A DNA stretch of 64,000 nt from an uncultured Poribacteria bacterium (GCA_958295855.1 OY282383.1:4320481-4384480), one strand, 5' to 3'; positions 17,037 through 26,658 are shown, numbered from the stretch's first letter. The notes: a model not told the origin generated them from the sequence alone. Numbers and translations are program-made.

Positions 17037-17165
17037 CAAATCCTTTACACCATCGTCGGACAAACTAGAGATCGCTGGCGATGCCAACGCGAAAGCATTG
17101 GGTTTTGGCGATAGAACATGATAAACCTGTGGCGAGCGCCCTACACTGTTCCAAAAGGAGCACCC

Positions 17166-18851
17166 ATGCCCACACTCGACTTCAAAGGCAAACAATTCAT
17201 ATACGGACACCACCTCACCGTACCCTGCCGAACCCTACAGATAGATGCGGAAAAATCCCTTACCAGCGAAAACAATCCATCACTAAACGATAACCTTATT
17301 CTCCACGGAGACAACCTGCACGCCCTAAAAGCACTCCTACCCAAATATGCCGGCAGAATCAAATGCATCTATATCGATCCGCCCTATAACACAGGCAACG
17401 AAAACTGGGTTTACAACGACAACGTCAATAGCCCCTTGATGCAAACGTGGCTGGAGAAGCACAGTCCTGTTGACGTTGAGGATTTAGAACGGCACGATAA
17501 GTGGTTGTGTATGATGTGGCCCCGACTCCACTTATTACATGAGTTGTTATCCGATGATGGAATAATTTTTATCTCTATTGATGATAATGAAGTGCATCAT
17601 CTCCGTGCTGTTATGGATGAAATTTTCGGGGAAGAGCGTTTCGCTGCGCAATTCTTTTGGATGAGAACAGCAACCCCCCCGAGCTTGTCAAAAACCGTCC
17701 GCCGAAAAATCGAACCCCTGTTCTGTTACAGGAAATCGGTCACTGAAAAACTGAATCTTTTCGGTGGGCAGACAGAAGGCGGAGATATGCCGTTACTTAA
17801 CGAGGCAAATATTGTTCGCCAACTCGAATTTCCAAAAGAAGCATTTGGTAAGGTGAATCTTAAAGATGGAATCTATAAGCCAAAAACTTATGGTAGAATT
17901 AGACTTGTTAAAGAGGTTCAGGTGGAAAATGGACGATTTCTGAGTAATCTCATCATGGAAGGGCGGTTTAAGTGGATACAAGAAACCGTCACACGCGAGG
18001 TTCAAGCCGAAACGCAGTTCCTCATAAAAAGTGACAAGTTTTCTATTCGTTATGAGCGGAAACATAACCAACGAGTAAAAATTCCATCAAACTTAATCAC
18101 GAAAAAAGAGTGTCAAGTAGGTACTAATGAAGACGCAAATAAGGAATTGGCAGAAATTATCGGCACTGATAAATTTGACTACCCCAAGCCAACCTCGTTA
18201 ATAAAATATCTGATTAACATGGTTTGCGACGAGGATGATATAGTTTTGGATTCCTTCGCTGGCAGTGGCACCACTGCCCACGCTGTCCTCGCGCTCAATA
18301 AAGCGGATGGCGGAAACCGAAAGTTTATCCTCATCGAATGCAAGGAGTACGCAGATACTATCACCGCTGAACGCGTCCGACGCGTCATAAACGGCATTGA
18401 AAACGCCAAAGATGAAACCCTCCGAAACGGACTCGGCGGCACCTTTACCTACTGCACCCTCGGTGAACCGATTGACGAGGAAGGCATGCTCACCGGTGAA
18501 ACCCTTCCCTCCTACGAGGCTTTAGCCAACTATATCGCTTATACCGCAACAGGCAGAGGCGGAGTAACCACGTCCCTACCTTATATCGCAAAGCGAAAAG
18601 ATTACGGCTTCGGTGAAACCAAGCACATCTGTTTTTATCTCATCTATGAACCATCACTGGCATTTTTGGAGAGCAACGCGTCTGCGCTCGATGGCGCGCG
18701 GGCCGAGCAAATTGCCAAAGCGTGCAAGGAGAAAGGCAAAAAAGCCTACGTCTATGCGCCACAGAAGTTCATCAGTCAGAAAGAGTTGACAGAGATGGGC
18801 ATTACTTTCTGCCAACTACCCTACAACATCCACCGCATTGCAGATGTGTAG
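17166..18851 (+). CDS. mod: Type III restriction-modification DNA methyltransferase (Mod)
   Basis: A 561-residue adenine-N6 methyltransferase of the beta group: the catalytic motif DPPYNTGNENW (about residues 70-80) comes before the SAM-binding motif DSFAGSGTTAHAV (about 361-373). This order is characteristic of type III Mod subunits, which also recognise the DNA site through the central variable region. The start at 17166 is preferred to an upstream in-frame ATG because AAAGGAG lies 5 nt before it. It pairs with the Res gene at 19367, but a HicBA module lies between them. The central part (about residues 180-330) is the likely target-recognition domain. Confidence 0.9.
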   Translation: MPTLDFKGKQFIYGHHLTVPCRTLQIDAEKSLTSENNPSLNDNLILHGDNLHALKALLPKYAGRIKCIYIDPPYNTGNENWVYNDNVNSPLMQTWLEKHSPVDVEDLERHDKWLCMMWPRLHLLHELLSDDGIIFISIDDNEVHHLRAVMDEIFGEERFAAQFFWMRTATPPSLSKTVRRKIEPLFCYRKSVTEKLNLFGGQTEGGDMPLLNEANIVRQLEFPKEAFGKVNLKDGIYKPKTYGRIRLVKEVQVENGRFLSNLIMEGRFKWIQETVTREVQAETQFLIKSDKFSIRYERKHNQRVKIPSNLITKKECQVGTNEDANKELAEIIGTDKFDYPKPTSLIKYLINMVCDEDDIVLDSFAGSGTTAHAVLALNKADGGNRKFILIECKEYADTITAERVRRVINGIENAKDETLRNGLGGTFTYCTLGEPIDEEGMLTGETLPSYEALANYIAYTATGRGGVTTSLPYIAKRKDYGFGETKHICFYLIYEPSLAFLESNASALDGARAEQIAKACKEKGKKAYVYAPQKFISQKELTEMGITFCQLPYNIHRIADV

Positions 18852-18871
18852 CGAGGTTTCCCTTGTTTCAT

Positions 18872-18900
18872 TTGACCTGACTGTGCATTCATGCTACACT
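18872..18900 (+). promoter_or_regulatory. Promoter for hicBA
   Basis: TTGACC (18872-18877), 17-nt spacer, TACACT (18895-18900), about 31 nt before hicB. It gives the toxin-antitoxin module its own transcription inside the mod-res interval. Confidence 0.65.
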
Positions 18901-18931
18901 TATTCTATCATCTTAAAGGAGGACAGAACCG

Positions 18932-19147
18932 ATGATACAAACCTATACCGCTGTCATTCAACAGGACAAAGACTGGTGGATCGGCTGGATACAGGAAGTC
19001 AGCGGGGTTAATTGCCAAGAGCGTACTCGGGAAGAATTGCTGGTTAGCCTTAAAAGCGGGCTTGAAGATATTTTGGAACTTAACCGGGAGGAGGCAATTC
19101 GTCGAACGGAGGGCGAGTCTTTTGAGGAAGTTACAATCGCACTATGA
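18932..19147 (+). CDS. hicB: HicB-family antitoxin
   Basis: A 71-residue protein of the HicB partial-RNase-H fold. It begins MIQTYTAVIQQDKDWWIGWI, continues with SGVNCQERTREELLVSLKSG and ends in a helical LELNREEAI segment. In HicAB modules the antitoxin binds and blocks the HicA mRNA interferase and may repress its own promoter. The ribosome binding site AAAGGAGG precedes the ATG. Its stop overlaps the start of hicA (ATGA), the usual coupling, here in the antitoxin-first order. There is no added DNA-binding domain, so this is the short HicB type. Confidence 0.85.
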   Translation: MIQTYTAVIQQDKDWWIGWIQEVSGVNCQERTREELLVSLKSGLEDILELNREEAIRRTEGESFEEVTIAL

Positions 19148-19329
19148 AACGGCGAGCGTTGATTCAACACCTTAAAAGGCACGGCTGTTATTTTATTCGC
19201 GAAGGGGGTAAGCACTCGGTGTGGGGTGGTTCAGAGGAGGGGGCCAAGGCTGCCATCCCTCGGCACACTGAGCTCTAGAATCGCCTCGCGAAGGAAATCT
19301 GTAAGCAATTACGCATCCCACGTCCATAG
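19144..19329 (+). pseudogene. hicA: HicA-family toxin with internal amber stop
   Basis: The frame encodes a normal-length HicA (61 codons): KRRALIQHLKRHGCYFIREG, with the catalytic His in GGKHSVW, then AIPRHTEL. The codon that should follow is TAG (19276-19278). Beyond it the same frame continues with the expected family C terminus NRLAKEICKQLRIPRP and a second stop at 19327-19329. Only one base separates this from an intact gene (TAG in place of a Lys, Gln or Glu codon). The product as written is 44 residues and lacks the final helix. Either the toxin is inactivated or the stop is suppressed. Confidence 0.85.
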
Positions 19330-19366
19330 TCAGACTGACTTACTGTTTCAGTTAAGTGATTAAACA

Positions 19367-22036
19367 ATGGAACTCAAAGACTATCAGCAACAGGCATTGG
19401 ATACGTTGGAACGCTATCTGGAAGCACTCAAGGATGCGCGCCAACAAGCAGATAAAGCCACCGCATATCTCGCCTCAGATGGAATTCCAGACTTCTTGAT
19501 AGAGCAGGCTGCGGATTTGGTAAAGCAGGCGGAGGATTATCCATACGTTGCCTGGGACAACTTACGTAAAGCAGGCGTTTTGCCGGGTGTCACAGATGCA
19601 CAGGGACAGAACCGGATTCCAGAGCACATGCCACGTGAGAGTGCCGCCGGTGAGCCGATTCCGCATGTATGCCTAAAAGTGCCAACCGGTGGTGGGAAAA
19701 CCTTGTTAGGCGTGGAGGCAGGGCGTCGCCTGAAGCTTGGCACAGGCTTTGTGCTCTGGCTCGTGCCAACCAAAGCCATCTACACACAGACATGGGACGC
19801 TTTTCGCAACAAAGAGCATCCGTATCGGCAGATTCTGGAGCGTGCTTCGGGCGGCCGCGTCAAGCTGCTGGAAAAGGATAACAGGTTCACGAAGCAAGAC
19901 GTTGAGAACTACCTCTGTGTGATGCTCCTCATGCTCCCCGCTGCAAACCGGAACCGAAACAAGGAATTCCTCAAGATTTTCCGTGATACGGGCGGTTATG
20001 CATCGTTCTTTCCCGTTGAGGACGACATACGCGAGCATCAGGCGTTATCAGAAAAGCACCCAGACCTTGAGACAGCAGCAGCGCATCAACCACAACAGAC
20101 TCGCATCGCTGTGAACCCAGAAGACAGACTTATCAAACAGAGTCTCTTCAATGTGCTAAAGCTGCTCCGTCCAACGGTGATTTTAGATGAGGCGCACAAG
20201 GCTTACGGGAGCAGCAACGCGGAGAATAACCAGCAATTTGTGGCAGCGGTAAATCGACTCAACCCGCGTTTTGTGTTGGAACTTTCTGCTACCCCCAAAC
20301 TCGGCATCAGTAATATCCTCGTTAATATCTCAGGCATGGCACTCAAAGAAGAAGAGATGATTAAACTCCCAATTCAACTCCGAAATTTCCCGAATTCGGA
20401 TTGGAAGTATACGTTGGCACAGACGAAGATCGAACGTGATAGGCTTGAGGCGGCGGCGAAACGGTTTCAGGAAGCTGAAAGCCCCTATTTGGCACCGCTC
20501 AAATATATCCGGCCCATCGCCGTGATTCGGGTGGAGCGCACCGGCAAAAATCAGCGCGACGGGGTGCGAGTCCACGCCGAAGATGCCCGCGAAGAACTCA
20601 TTGATGCGCTGGGGGTGCCAGCGGAACAAGTCAAGGTGAAATCGTCCGCACAAGATGAACTCGCGGGGTTAGACCTCCTGAGTCCATTCTGCCCTGTCCG
20701 TTATATTATCACGAAGGATGCCTTGAAGGAGGGATGGGACTGCCCGTTTGCCTATCTCTTGGCACTCCTCGACAACACCACCGCCAAAACTGCGATGACG
20801 CAGCTCATCGGTAGGGTGATGCGTCAACCCTACGCGCGTGCCACAAACCATCCGGAACTAGATAGTTGTTATATCTTCTGCTACAATCAGGAAGTCGGTG
20901 CAGCGGTTGGGAACGTCAAGAGGGGTCTAGAGGCTGAGGGATTGACCGGGCTTGGTGAATTTGTTGAAAGTTTCGGTGCGGAACGCGTCCAGAGAACCAT
21001 TGAGCGTAAGCGAGAATACCGCGAGATAGACATCTTTCTACCGCGCGTACTGCATAAGCAGGGGCGAAGCTGGCGGGCCCTCAATTATGAGCGTGACATC
21101 CTCAGTGCAATTGACTGGCATCAACTCGGCGCGGTAGCACCTATCAACTTGGGAGAGGAGGCGCAACTTCAAGAGATCCGTGCCACTATCCATCTCCAAG
21201 ACGAGGTAGTCATCGACAAACAGTTGCAAGAGAGTGCAGCGCACAACTTGGAGGTGGCGTTTTTCGTCCGGCGGCTGGGCGATGTGCTGCCGAATCCGTG
21301 GCACGCTGCGCGCATCGTGAAAGCGACCCTGTCTGCCTACCGTAGAGGAGGTGTTGACGAAGAGACGTTGTATACGCACCGGTTATATCTCTCCGAGTAT
21401 CTGAAACGTCGGTTGCGCGACCGTATTGAGAAACTCGCTGAAGCCATTTTCCGAGAAAAGTTGGAAGCGGGGAAAATTCAGTTTAACCTGCAAGCAGATG
21501 GCGCGCTAAACTACCAACTGGAAAAAACACTCGTGGTGAGTCTAGCACCTGAAGCAAGACCTATAACGCATCCGCACGGGGATGCGTTACAACTTAACCT
21601 ATTTGAACAGGTGTTTGAAGCCGAATTTAACAATTTAGAAACAGATTTCGCACTCTACTTGGACAAACGGAACGCGATTCAGTGGTGGCACCGCATCGCT
21701 GCGAAGCAGGGGTATTTCCTGCAAGGTTGGCGACGCGACCGTGTCTATCCCGATTTTATCGCGTGCCTCCAACGGAATGAAAAGGGACCGCAACGGCTCT
21801 GCATTTTTGAAACCAAGGGGCAACACCTTGAAGGCGCTAGCGATACCACCTATAAACAGAAACTTATTGAGACGCTAGAAACGGCCTATCGAAACGCAAC
21901 GTTCCACGGCACGATGGACATCGCCGCGCCCAATAACAAAACGATGTCTTTCCGCATGCTATTTGAAGATTCGTGGCGTGAGACGGTGAATGAGGCGCTA
22001 GCGGATAACTACGCATCTCCACCAACCCATTCGTAG
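19367..22036 (+). CDS. res: Type III restriction enzyme Res subunit
   Basis: An 889-residue helicase-nuclease. Walker A is KVPTGGGKT (about residues 104-112), the DEAH box is VILDEAHKAYG (about 271-281), motif III LELSATPKLG and motif VI TQLIGRVMRQPYAR. The C terminus carries the PD-(D/E)XK endonuclease: YPDFIACL (about 791-798) and CIFETKGQHL (about 811-820). It works with Mod: Res uses ATP to translocate or slide and cleaves DNA near unmethylated sites. Length is typical, and no frameshift is visible, so the type III system appears intact despite the toxin module between its genes. Confidence 0.9.
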   Translation: MELKDYQQQALDTLERYLEALKDARQQADKATAYLASDGIPDFLIEQAADLVKQAEDYPYVAWDNLRKAGVLPGVTDAQGQNRIPEHMPRESAAGEPIPHVCLKVPTGGGKTLLGVEAGRRLKLGTGFVLWLVPTKAIYTQTWDAFRNKEHPYRQILERASGGRVKLLEKDNRFTKQDVENYLCVMLLMLPAANRNRNKEFLKIFRDTGGYASFFPVEDDIREHQALSEKHPDLETAAAHQPQQTRIAVNPEDRLIKQSLFNVLKLLRPTVILDEAHKAYGSSNAENNQQFVAAVNRLNPRFVLELSATPKLGISNILVNISGMALKEEEMIKLPIQLRNFPNSDWKYTLAQTKIERDRLEAAAKRFQEAESPYLAPLKYIRPIAVIRVERTGKNQRDGVRVHAEDAREELIDALGVPAEQVKVKSSAQDELAGLDLLSPFCPVRYIITKDALKEGWDCPFAYLLALLDNTTAKTAMTQLIGRVMRQPYARATNHPELDSCYIFCYNQEVGAAVGNVKRGLEAEGLTGLGEFVESFGAERVQRTIERKREYREIDIFLPRVLHKQGRSWRALNYERDILSAIDWHQLGAVAPINLGEEAQLQEIRATIHLQDEVVIDKQLQESAAHNLEVAFFVRRLGDVLPNPWHAARIVKATLSAYRRGGVDEETLYTHRLYLSEYLKRRLRDRIEKLAEAIFREKLEAGKIQFNLQADGALNYQLEKTLVVSLAPEARPITHPHGDALQLNLFEQVFEAEFNNLETDFALYLDKRNAIQWWHRIAAKQGYFLQGWRRDRVYPDFIACLQRNEKGPQRLCIFETKGQHLEGASDTTYKQKLIETLETAYRNATFHGTMDIAAPNNKTMSFRMLFEDSWRETVNEALADNYASPPTHS

Positions 22037-22100
22037 GGGAAACCGGTCTCCGTGCCCATCCATTTTTTCATTATTAAATTCTTAATCTTCACATTTCCCG

Positions 22101-23531
22101 TTAGGGCAGCGTTGCGGTACGGAGGATAATTCGATCCGCTGTCCAATTATCCCGATACCACGTACACGCCTCAAAGGTGTCATTAAGTGCGTCCATGCGG
22201 CCCTTCAACATCGCTCGCAACTCCTCTCGGAGTGCCGCCGAGGCACTGTCATCAATCAAATTACGGGTTTGGAACGGATCTGCCACATTATCAAAGAGCT
22301 TCTCGCTCCCATCTGGACGATGAACAGCGTAGGTATGTTGCTTTGTGCGGAGCGCGCGCCACTCGTAACCATCTTCCCACTTTGCCGTACACCCCATTCC
22401 CTGCATGAACGCGGCTGCCGGTTCATCAAACGGTTGGGACGTTTCACAGGGTACGGCAGCATGACGCAGATCCGTGCCTTCAACATCCTCCGGAATCGGC
22501 AGATTCATCATTGACAGCAGTGTCGGCATGATGTCCGGCGTGTTCAGGCACACGTCCGACACGTGTGCTTCAGGAATATGCCTCGGCCACCGGATGAGAA
22601 ACGGGACGCGCACAGCTTCTTCGTAAAAAATGTTCTTCGCGCGTCGGCCTTGGGCACCGAACATTTCCCCGTGGTCGGACGTGAAAACAAAGATTGTGTT
22701 GTCGCGCACCCCAAGTTCATCAATAGCGTGCAGCAACCTACCGATATTTCGATCCAGATTGGTAGTCATGGCATAATAGCCGCGCATCCACTCCGGCAGC
22801 TGAGCACGTTCTGCCGCGGACATAATTGCCCATGTATCGCCGTAAGGATCATTTTCATCCCGATAGTTTGGCGGTAAAGGAAAGTCAGTGTCACGGAACC
22901 GCTCATAATCAACATCTGGAACGTTGTCTCGTGTCCACGGATCGTGCGGTGTACCGATTGAGAGGAACAGCGCGAAGGGAGCGTCTGTTATTGATGCCCG
23001 TTGCAGGTAATCCATTGCCAAATCGGTTTGCCGGTCTGGTTCATACCCAGGAAGTACGATCTTTTCAGGCGAGTCCTTGTGATAATATGCGTCAAAGTAC
23101 CGATGATGAAAATTGTACGCCGACCACTCGCCATCAAAACCGAGCCGATGCTGCCCGGGTGGGATATAAGAATTCTTCGGAGCGTCGTGCTTCCCCAATT
23201 GATTTGCCCACAGGTGCCATTTTCCGATGTAGCTTGTCTGGTACCCGTTGCGATGCAAAACGTGTCCAAAACAGTCGTGGTTGGGGTTCATACGCAGTTC
23301 ATTAATCGCCATGCCGGTGCTGCTTGCGTATTTTCCGGTGAAGAGTGAAGCGCGATACGGCGCGCACATTGGACTTCCAGAGACCGCGTTGCAAAAATTC
23401 GCGCCTTCCCTGGACAGCCGGTCAATATTAGGGGTAATCGCACTCGCATCGCCAGCATAGCCGCACGATTGGTAACGGAGCTGATCGGCGAAGACATAGA
23501 CGAGGTTGGGTTGCTGTTTTAATGAAGGCAT
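22101..23531 (-). CDS. Cys-type sulfatase
   Basis: A 476-residue arylsulfatase-family hydrolase. The formylglycine signature is SPMCAPYRAS, with Cys56, Pro58 and Arg60 forming C-x-P-x-R. Other family elements are FADQLRYQSCG at the N terminus, the GKWHLW motif (about residue 103-108) and the metal-site FTSDHGEMFGAQG (about 283-295). The substrate is probably a sulfated carbohydrate of algal, sponge or animal origin. No signal peptide is visible, so it may be cytosolic. It needs an FGE for activation, and the two SUMF1 proteins in this window lack the expected cysteines, so another must exist. It is convergent with the res gene. Confidence 0.88.
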   Translation of the reverse strand: MPSLKQQPNLVYVFADQLRYQSCGYAGDASAITPNIDRLSREGANFCNAVSGSPMCAPYRASLFTGKYASSTGMAINELRMNPNHDCFGHVLHRNGYQTSYIGKWHLWANQLGKHDAPKNSYIPPGQHRLGFDGEWSAYNFHHRYFDAYYHKDSPEKIVLPGYEPDRQTDLAMDYLQRASITDAPFALFLSIGTPHDPWTRDNVPDVDYERFRDTDFPLPPNYRDENDPYGDTWAIMSAAERAQLPEWMRGYYAMTTNLDRNIGRLLHAIDELGVRDNTIFVFTSDHGEMFGAQGRRAKNIFYEEAVRVPFLIRWPRHIPEAHVSDVCLNTPDIMPTLLSMMNLPIPEDVEGTDLRHAAVPCETSQPFDEPAAAFMQGMGCTAKWEDGYEWRALRTKQHTYAVHRPDGSEKLFDNVADPFQTRNLIDDSASAALREELRAMLKGRMDALNDTFEACTWYRDNWTADRIILRTATLP

Positions 23532-23658
23532 CTTGATACCCTAACTGGCGGATACAGAGATCCGCCGTTACAAATAGTGATAACCGCCTCGGGTCTCGCC
23601 ATATCAAACTCACGTTAAATGTATATAGGTGCAACCTCTTTTGTTGAGACGCAGCGTC

Positions 23659-25455
23659 TCAACTCGCGAATGGACGGTGTTCAATTTCGTATCGAGGTTG
23701 GAGTTGGCTTATCTCCATAAGCGAAGTTTGGGATTGCTCTGCCTGTTGCAGAGGCATTACTGCGAAGTCTTCAAATGAGTAAGGTTCCGTTCCGCTTTGA
23801 AATTCAAATAGGTTTCTCTCCATAGGTGGAGTGGGGACTTGTTCATCGTGTTGTTTCAACATTGCAGCGATGTCGCCCGGCAATTCAACACCAGTTTTCC
23901 TCTTAAAGCCCGCTACACTCTGATAATCCTTGCGAAACCTGGAGATGATATCGGTTCCTCTGTTCCTGACCGCTGTCAGATCTGCTTTGGCTTTTTCCCA
24001 TTCTTGCTGGTGTAACCAAGCCTTTGCCCGATTGTAATAGGCTGGCACACAATCGGAATCTAATTCTAGTACTTTCGTATAGTCTTTGAGCGCCTGATCA
24101 AACTCGTCTTTGCTGAAGTAAGCCATACCGCGATTGTGATAGAATATTGCCTCATTCGGATTCAGATTTATCGCCTTACTATAATTTGCAATAGCCGAGT
24201 CAAAATCCCTTTTGTTACTGAAAGTTATCCCGAGAATGACATAGGCATAGGCAGCATTAGGATTACGTTCTATCGCACTTTCACAGTCCGTGATAGCGGA
24301 GTCAAAGTCGCCTTGGAGGCTATAGGCAATAGCACGAATGATATACGGATCGGCAGCCTTACGTCTGAGTCCTATAACTTTTTGGCAGTCTGCGATAGCA
24401 GACTCAAAGTCGCCTTTCAGTAAATGAACGTGACCGCGAACAACATAAACATCGGTGTCATTCGGTTTCAGTTCTATCGCCTTGCTATAGTCTGCAATGG
24501 CCGAGTCAAAATCACCTTTGTTCCTATAAGCGATACCGCGACTGACATAGTACTCAGGGTGGTGTGGAGCTAGTTTAATCACTTTAGTATAGTCCTCAAT
24601 TGCGCGATCCACTATGCCTTTACTGCTGTACGCTTTGCCACGTCCATAATAGGCATGGACGTTATCGGGTTCCAATCTCATTGCTTTCGTATAATTCACA
24701 ATGGCCGAGTCAAAATCCTCTTTGTTACTGAAAACTATCCCGAGAATGACATAGGCATAGGCAGCATTAGGATTACGTTCTATCGCACTTTCACAGTCCG
24801 TGATAGCGGAGTCAAAGTCGCCTTTCAGTAAATGAACGTGACAGCGAACAACATAAACATTGGTGTCATTCGGTTTCAGTTCTATCGCCTTGCTATAGTT
24901 TGCAATAGCTTTGTCAATGTCACCTTTGACATCATAAGCATTGCCGCGAAGGACATAGGCATCAGCATCATCTGGCTTGAGTCGTATTGCCTTGCTATAG
25001 TCCATAATGGCGAAGTCAAAATCACCTTTGCTGCTATAAGCATTGCCGCGAAGGAGATAGGCATTGGCAGCATCCGGGTTGAGCTGTATTGCCTTGTCAC
25101 AGTCTTCGATGGCAAGATCGAACTCGTTTTTGATAACACAAGCATGGGCACGCTGATAATAGGCTTCGGCGTAGTCTGGTTCGTATTGCATCGCCTTGGT
25201 GAAGTCTTCGATCGCCTTGTCAATGTCACCTTTAGCACCATGCGCCATACCGCGCCCGTGATAAGCCCTGGTGGGTTGGCTGGTCCAGAAAATCGCTTCG
25301 GTATAGTCGCGAATTGCGAGGTCGAACTTGCCCATCTTATGGTAAACCTCGCCGCGGTAGATATAGGGCATAACAAAACCGGGGCTCAGTTCAATAGCTC
25401 TACTAAAGTGCTTGACAGCTTCTTCATAGTGTGCCATCTTTGCTTTGTTAGCCAT
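23659..25455 (-). CDS. Large TPR-repeat protein
   Basis: A 598-residue cytosolic protein made of about 14 tandem TPR units (pattern AIxDYxKAIxLxPxxxxAYxxRGxAYxxKGDFDxA) from about residue 5 to 480, with a divergent C-terminal tail of about 110 residues. Two blocks of about 100 nt (24208-24312 and 24721-24822) are nearly identical in DNA sequence, showing recent internal duplication. Its start overlaps the stop of the upstream FRG-domain gene by 8 nt, so the pair is cotranscribed. A scaffold role for the FRG protein is a reasonable inference. Confidence 0.85.
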   Translation of the reverse strand: MANKAKMAHYEEAVKHFSRAIELSPGFVMPYIYRGEVYHKMGKFDLAIRDYTEAIFWTSQPTRAYHGRGMAHGAKGDIDKAIEDFTKAMQYEPDYAEAYYQRAHACVIKNEFDLAIEDCDKAIQLNPDAANAYLLRGNAYSSKGDFDFAIMDYSKAIRLKPDDADAYVLRGNAYDVKGDIDKAIANYSKAIELKPNDTNVYVVRCHVHLLKGDFDSAITDCESAIERNPNAAYAYVILGIVFSNKEDFDSAIVNYTKAMRLEPDNVHAYYGRGKAYSSKGIVDRAIEDYTKVIKLAPHHPEYYVSRGIAYRNKGDFDSAIADYSKAIELKPNDTDVYVVRGHVHLLKGDFESAIADCQKVIGLRRKAADPYIIRAIAYSLQGDFDSAITDCESAIERNPNAAYAYVILGITFSNKRDFDSAIANYSKAINLNPNEAIFYHNRGMAYFSKDEFDQALKDYTKVLELDSDCVPAYYNRAKAWLHQQEWEKAKADLTAVRNRGTDIISRFRKDYQSVAGFKRKTGVELPGDIAAMLKQHDEQVPTPPMERNLFEFQSGTEPYSFEDFAVMPLQQAEQSQTSLMEISQLQPRYEIEHRPFAS

Positions 25456-26161
25456 GTTCTGAATCTCCTTTTTGTTTTTCCGCTAAGCCTTTGTAAATCG
25501 TTCTATAGGTTTCTAGTTCAAGGCTTTGATGTCTAATAAATCCATGGATGTCGTTGTAAATGGTTGCGGTAGAGATACCGTGTGCCCTTTTCAGATGCTC
25601 TCGCATCGGCTTTTTGAGAGCTGCCGGAATATTGATAACATCGTCTTTGTTCGGTTGAATAAAGCCGTCGGGATGCCTAACAAATACGCTCTTCTGGGCA
25701 ATGACGCGGTTCACTGGCTCGTAAGGATCTTTAATGTAAGAATCTATCAATTCTTTTCTTTGCATCAGGACTCTACCGTTTTTACCAAGAGAACTGTTAC
25801 ACGCCATGAAAAGTGCAACAAGATAATCCGTCGTGAAATCAATGAGGTTAGTTTTACCACCGTAGTGTTGGATCTCCGCGAGGCGTTCAAGTTCGCCGGT
25901 TGTCTGTCGGGCAAAAAACTTAGCCGTTTCCAACATTTCTGCTTGGACAACCTCTATATCAAATTGTTCTGCTTCAACATCAAAGTCGTCGGTTATCAGG
26001 AACTCGCGATAGAGGTTTGAAGAAACTTTCCCATCGTATGGGGCTTCCTGATAGTGTTCCGGTTCGCCCCGGTAGATGTACTCACCCGTGTCTGCTTTTT
26101 CTTCTATTTTTCGGAGTATTTCTCCAACGGAGCTAGGTTCGTTTTGATTTGTGCTGTCCAT
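25448..26161 (-). CDS. FRG-domain protein
   Basis: A 237-residue protein with an FRG domain. The signature elements are the N-terminal YIYRGEPEHYQ (about residues 33-43, Phe/Tyr-Arg-Gly) and the later LAEIQHYGGKTNLIDFTTDYLVALFMAC (about 112-139). FRG domains occur widely in phage-linked and defence loci but their biochemical activity is not established. The gene leads a two-gene transcript with the large TPR protein. Two tandem promoters (26223-26251, 26372-26400) lie upstream. Confidence 0.82.
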   Translation of the reverse strand: MDSTNQNEPSSVGEILRKIEEKADTGEYIYRGEPEHYQEAPYDGKVSSNLYREFLITDDFDVEAEQFDIEVVQAEMLETAKFFARQTTGELERLAEIQHYGGKTNLIDFTTDYLVALFMACNSSLGKNGRVLMQRKELIDSYIKDPYEPVNRVIAQKSVFVRHPDGFIQPNKDDVINIPAALKKPMREHLKRAHGISTATIYNDIHGFIRHQSLELETYRTIYKGLAEKQKGDSEHG

Positions 26162-26222
26162 TCACTTCCCTTTACCCTCACGATGCTAAAGGCGGAGCTT
26201 GCAAGCCTATATTGATACGTAA

Positions 26223-26251
26223 ATAGTAACATGTCTGGCAAAAGGTGTCAA
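26223..26251 (-). promoter_or_regulatory. Proximal promoter of the FRG-TPR operon
   Basis: Minus strand: TTGACA (26246-26251), 17-nt spacer, TACTAT (26223-26228), about 60 nt upstream of the FRG start. It is part of a duplicated block. Confidence 0.65.
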
Positions 26252-26371
26252 CCGAATTTCACATGAGCCTTAATGTAAGAAATAAAAAAGTTGTTCGCTA
26301 GTCACTCACAACTTGGTTTGTGCTGGGCAGGCACGAGACCTGCCGCTACTACGCTCACAATGCTGTTTAAA

Positions 26372-26400
26372 ATAGTAACATGCCTGGCAAAAGGTGTCAA
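26372..26400 (-). promoter_or_regulatory. Distal, duplicated promoter of the FRG-TPR operon
   Basis: Same sequence as the proximal promoter (TTGACA 26395-26400, 17-nt spacer differing by one base, TACTAT 26372-26377), carried by the second copy of the direct repeat. Confidence 0.6.
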
Positions 26401-26658
26401 CCGAATTTCACCTGTGCCTTAATGTAAGAAATAAAAATGCACGGCGCATTTGGGCGAGGCAGTTGCAATCCCCGCGAGCGGGGAATGCACCCTTTGCCGC
26501 AAAAGTTGTTCGCTAATCACTCACAACTTGGTTTTCGATTTTCTTCGGACTGTCCCCGTTTGGAAGGCAGCCAAAACCTTGACAGAAAATAGCACATCCG
26601 CTAACATATACCCAATTGTGTTTGTAGGGGCAGGTCTTGCGCCTGCCCACCAAGGGTT

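Larger units (their letters stand above)
16595..17165. other. Gene-free region rich in palindromes
   Basis: No coding region is supported here. It holds two near-perfect palindromes (16683-16713 and 16737-16761) and two mini-hairpins (16853-16869 and 17020-17036), and then the ribosome binding site of the methyltransferase (AAAGGAG, 17154-17160). Confidence 0.7.
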
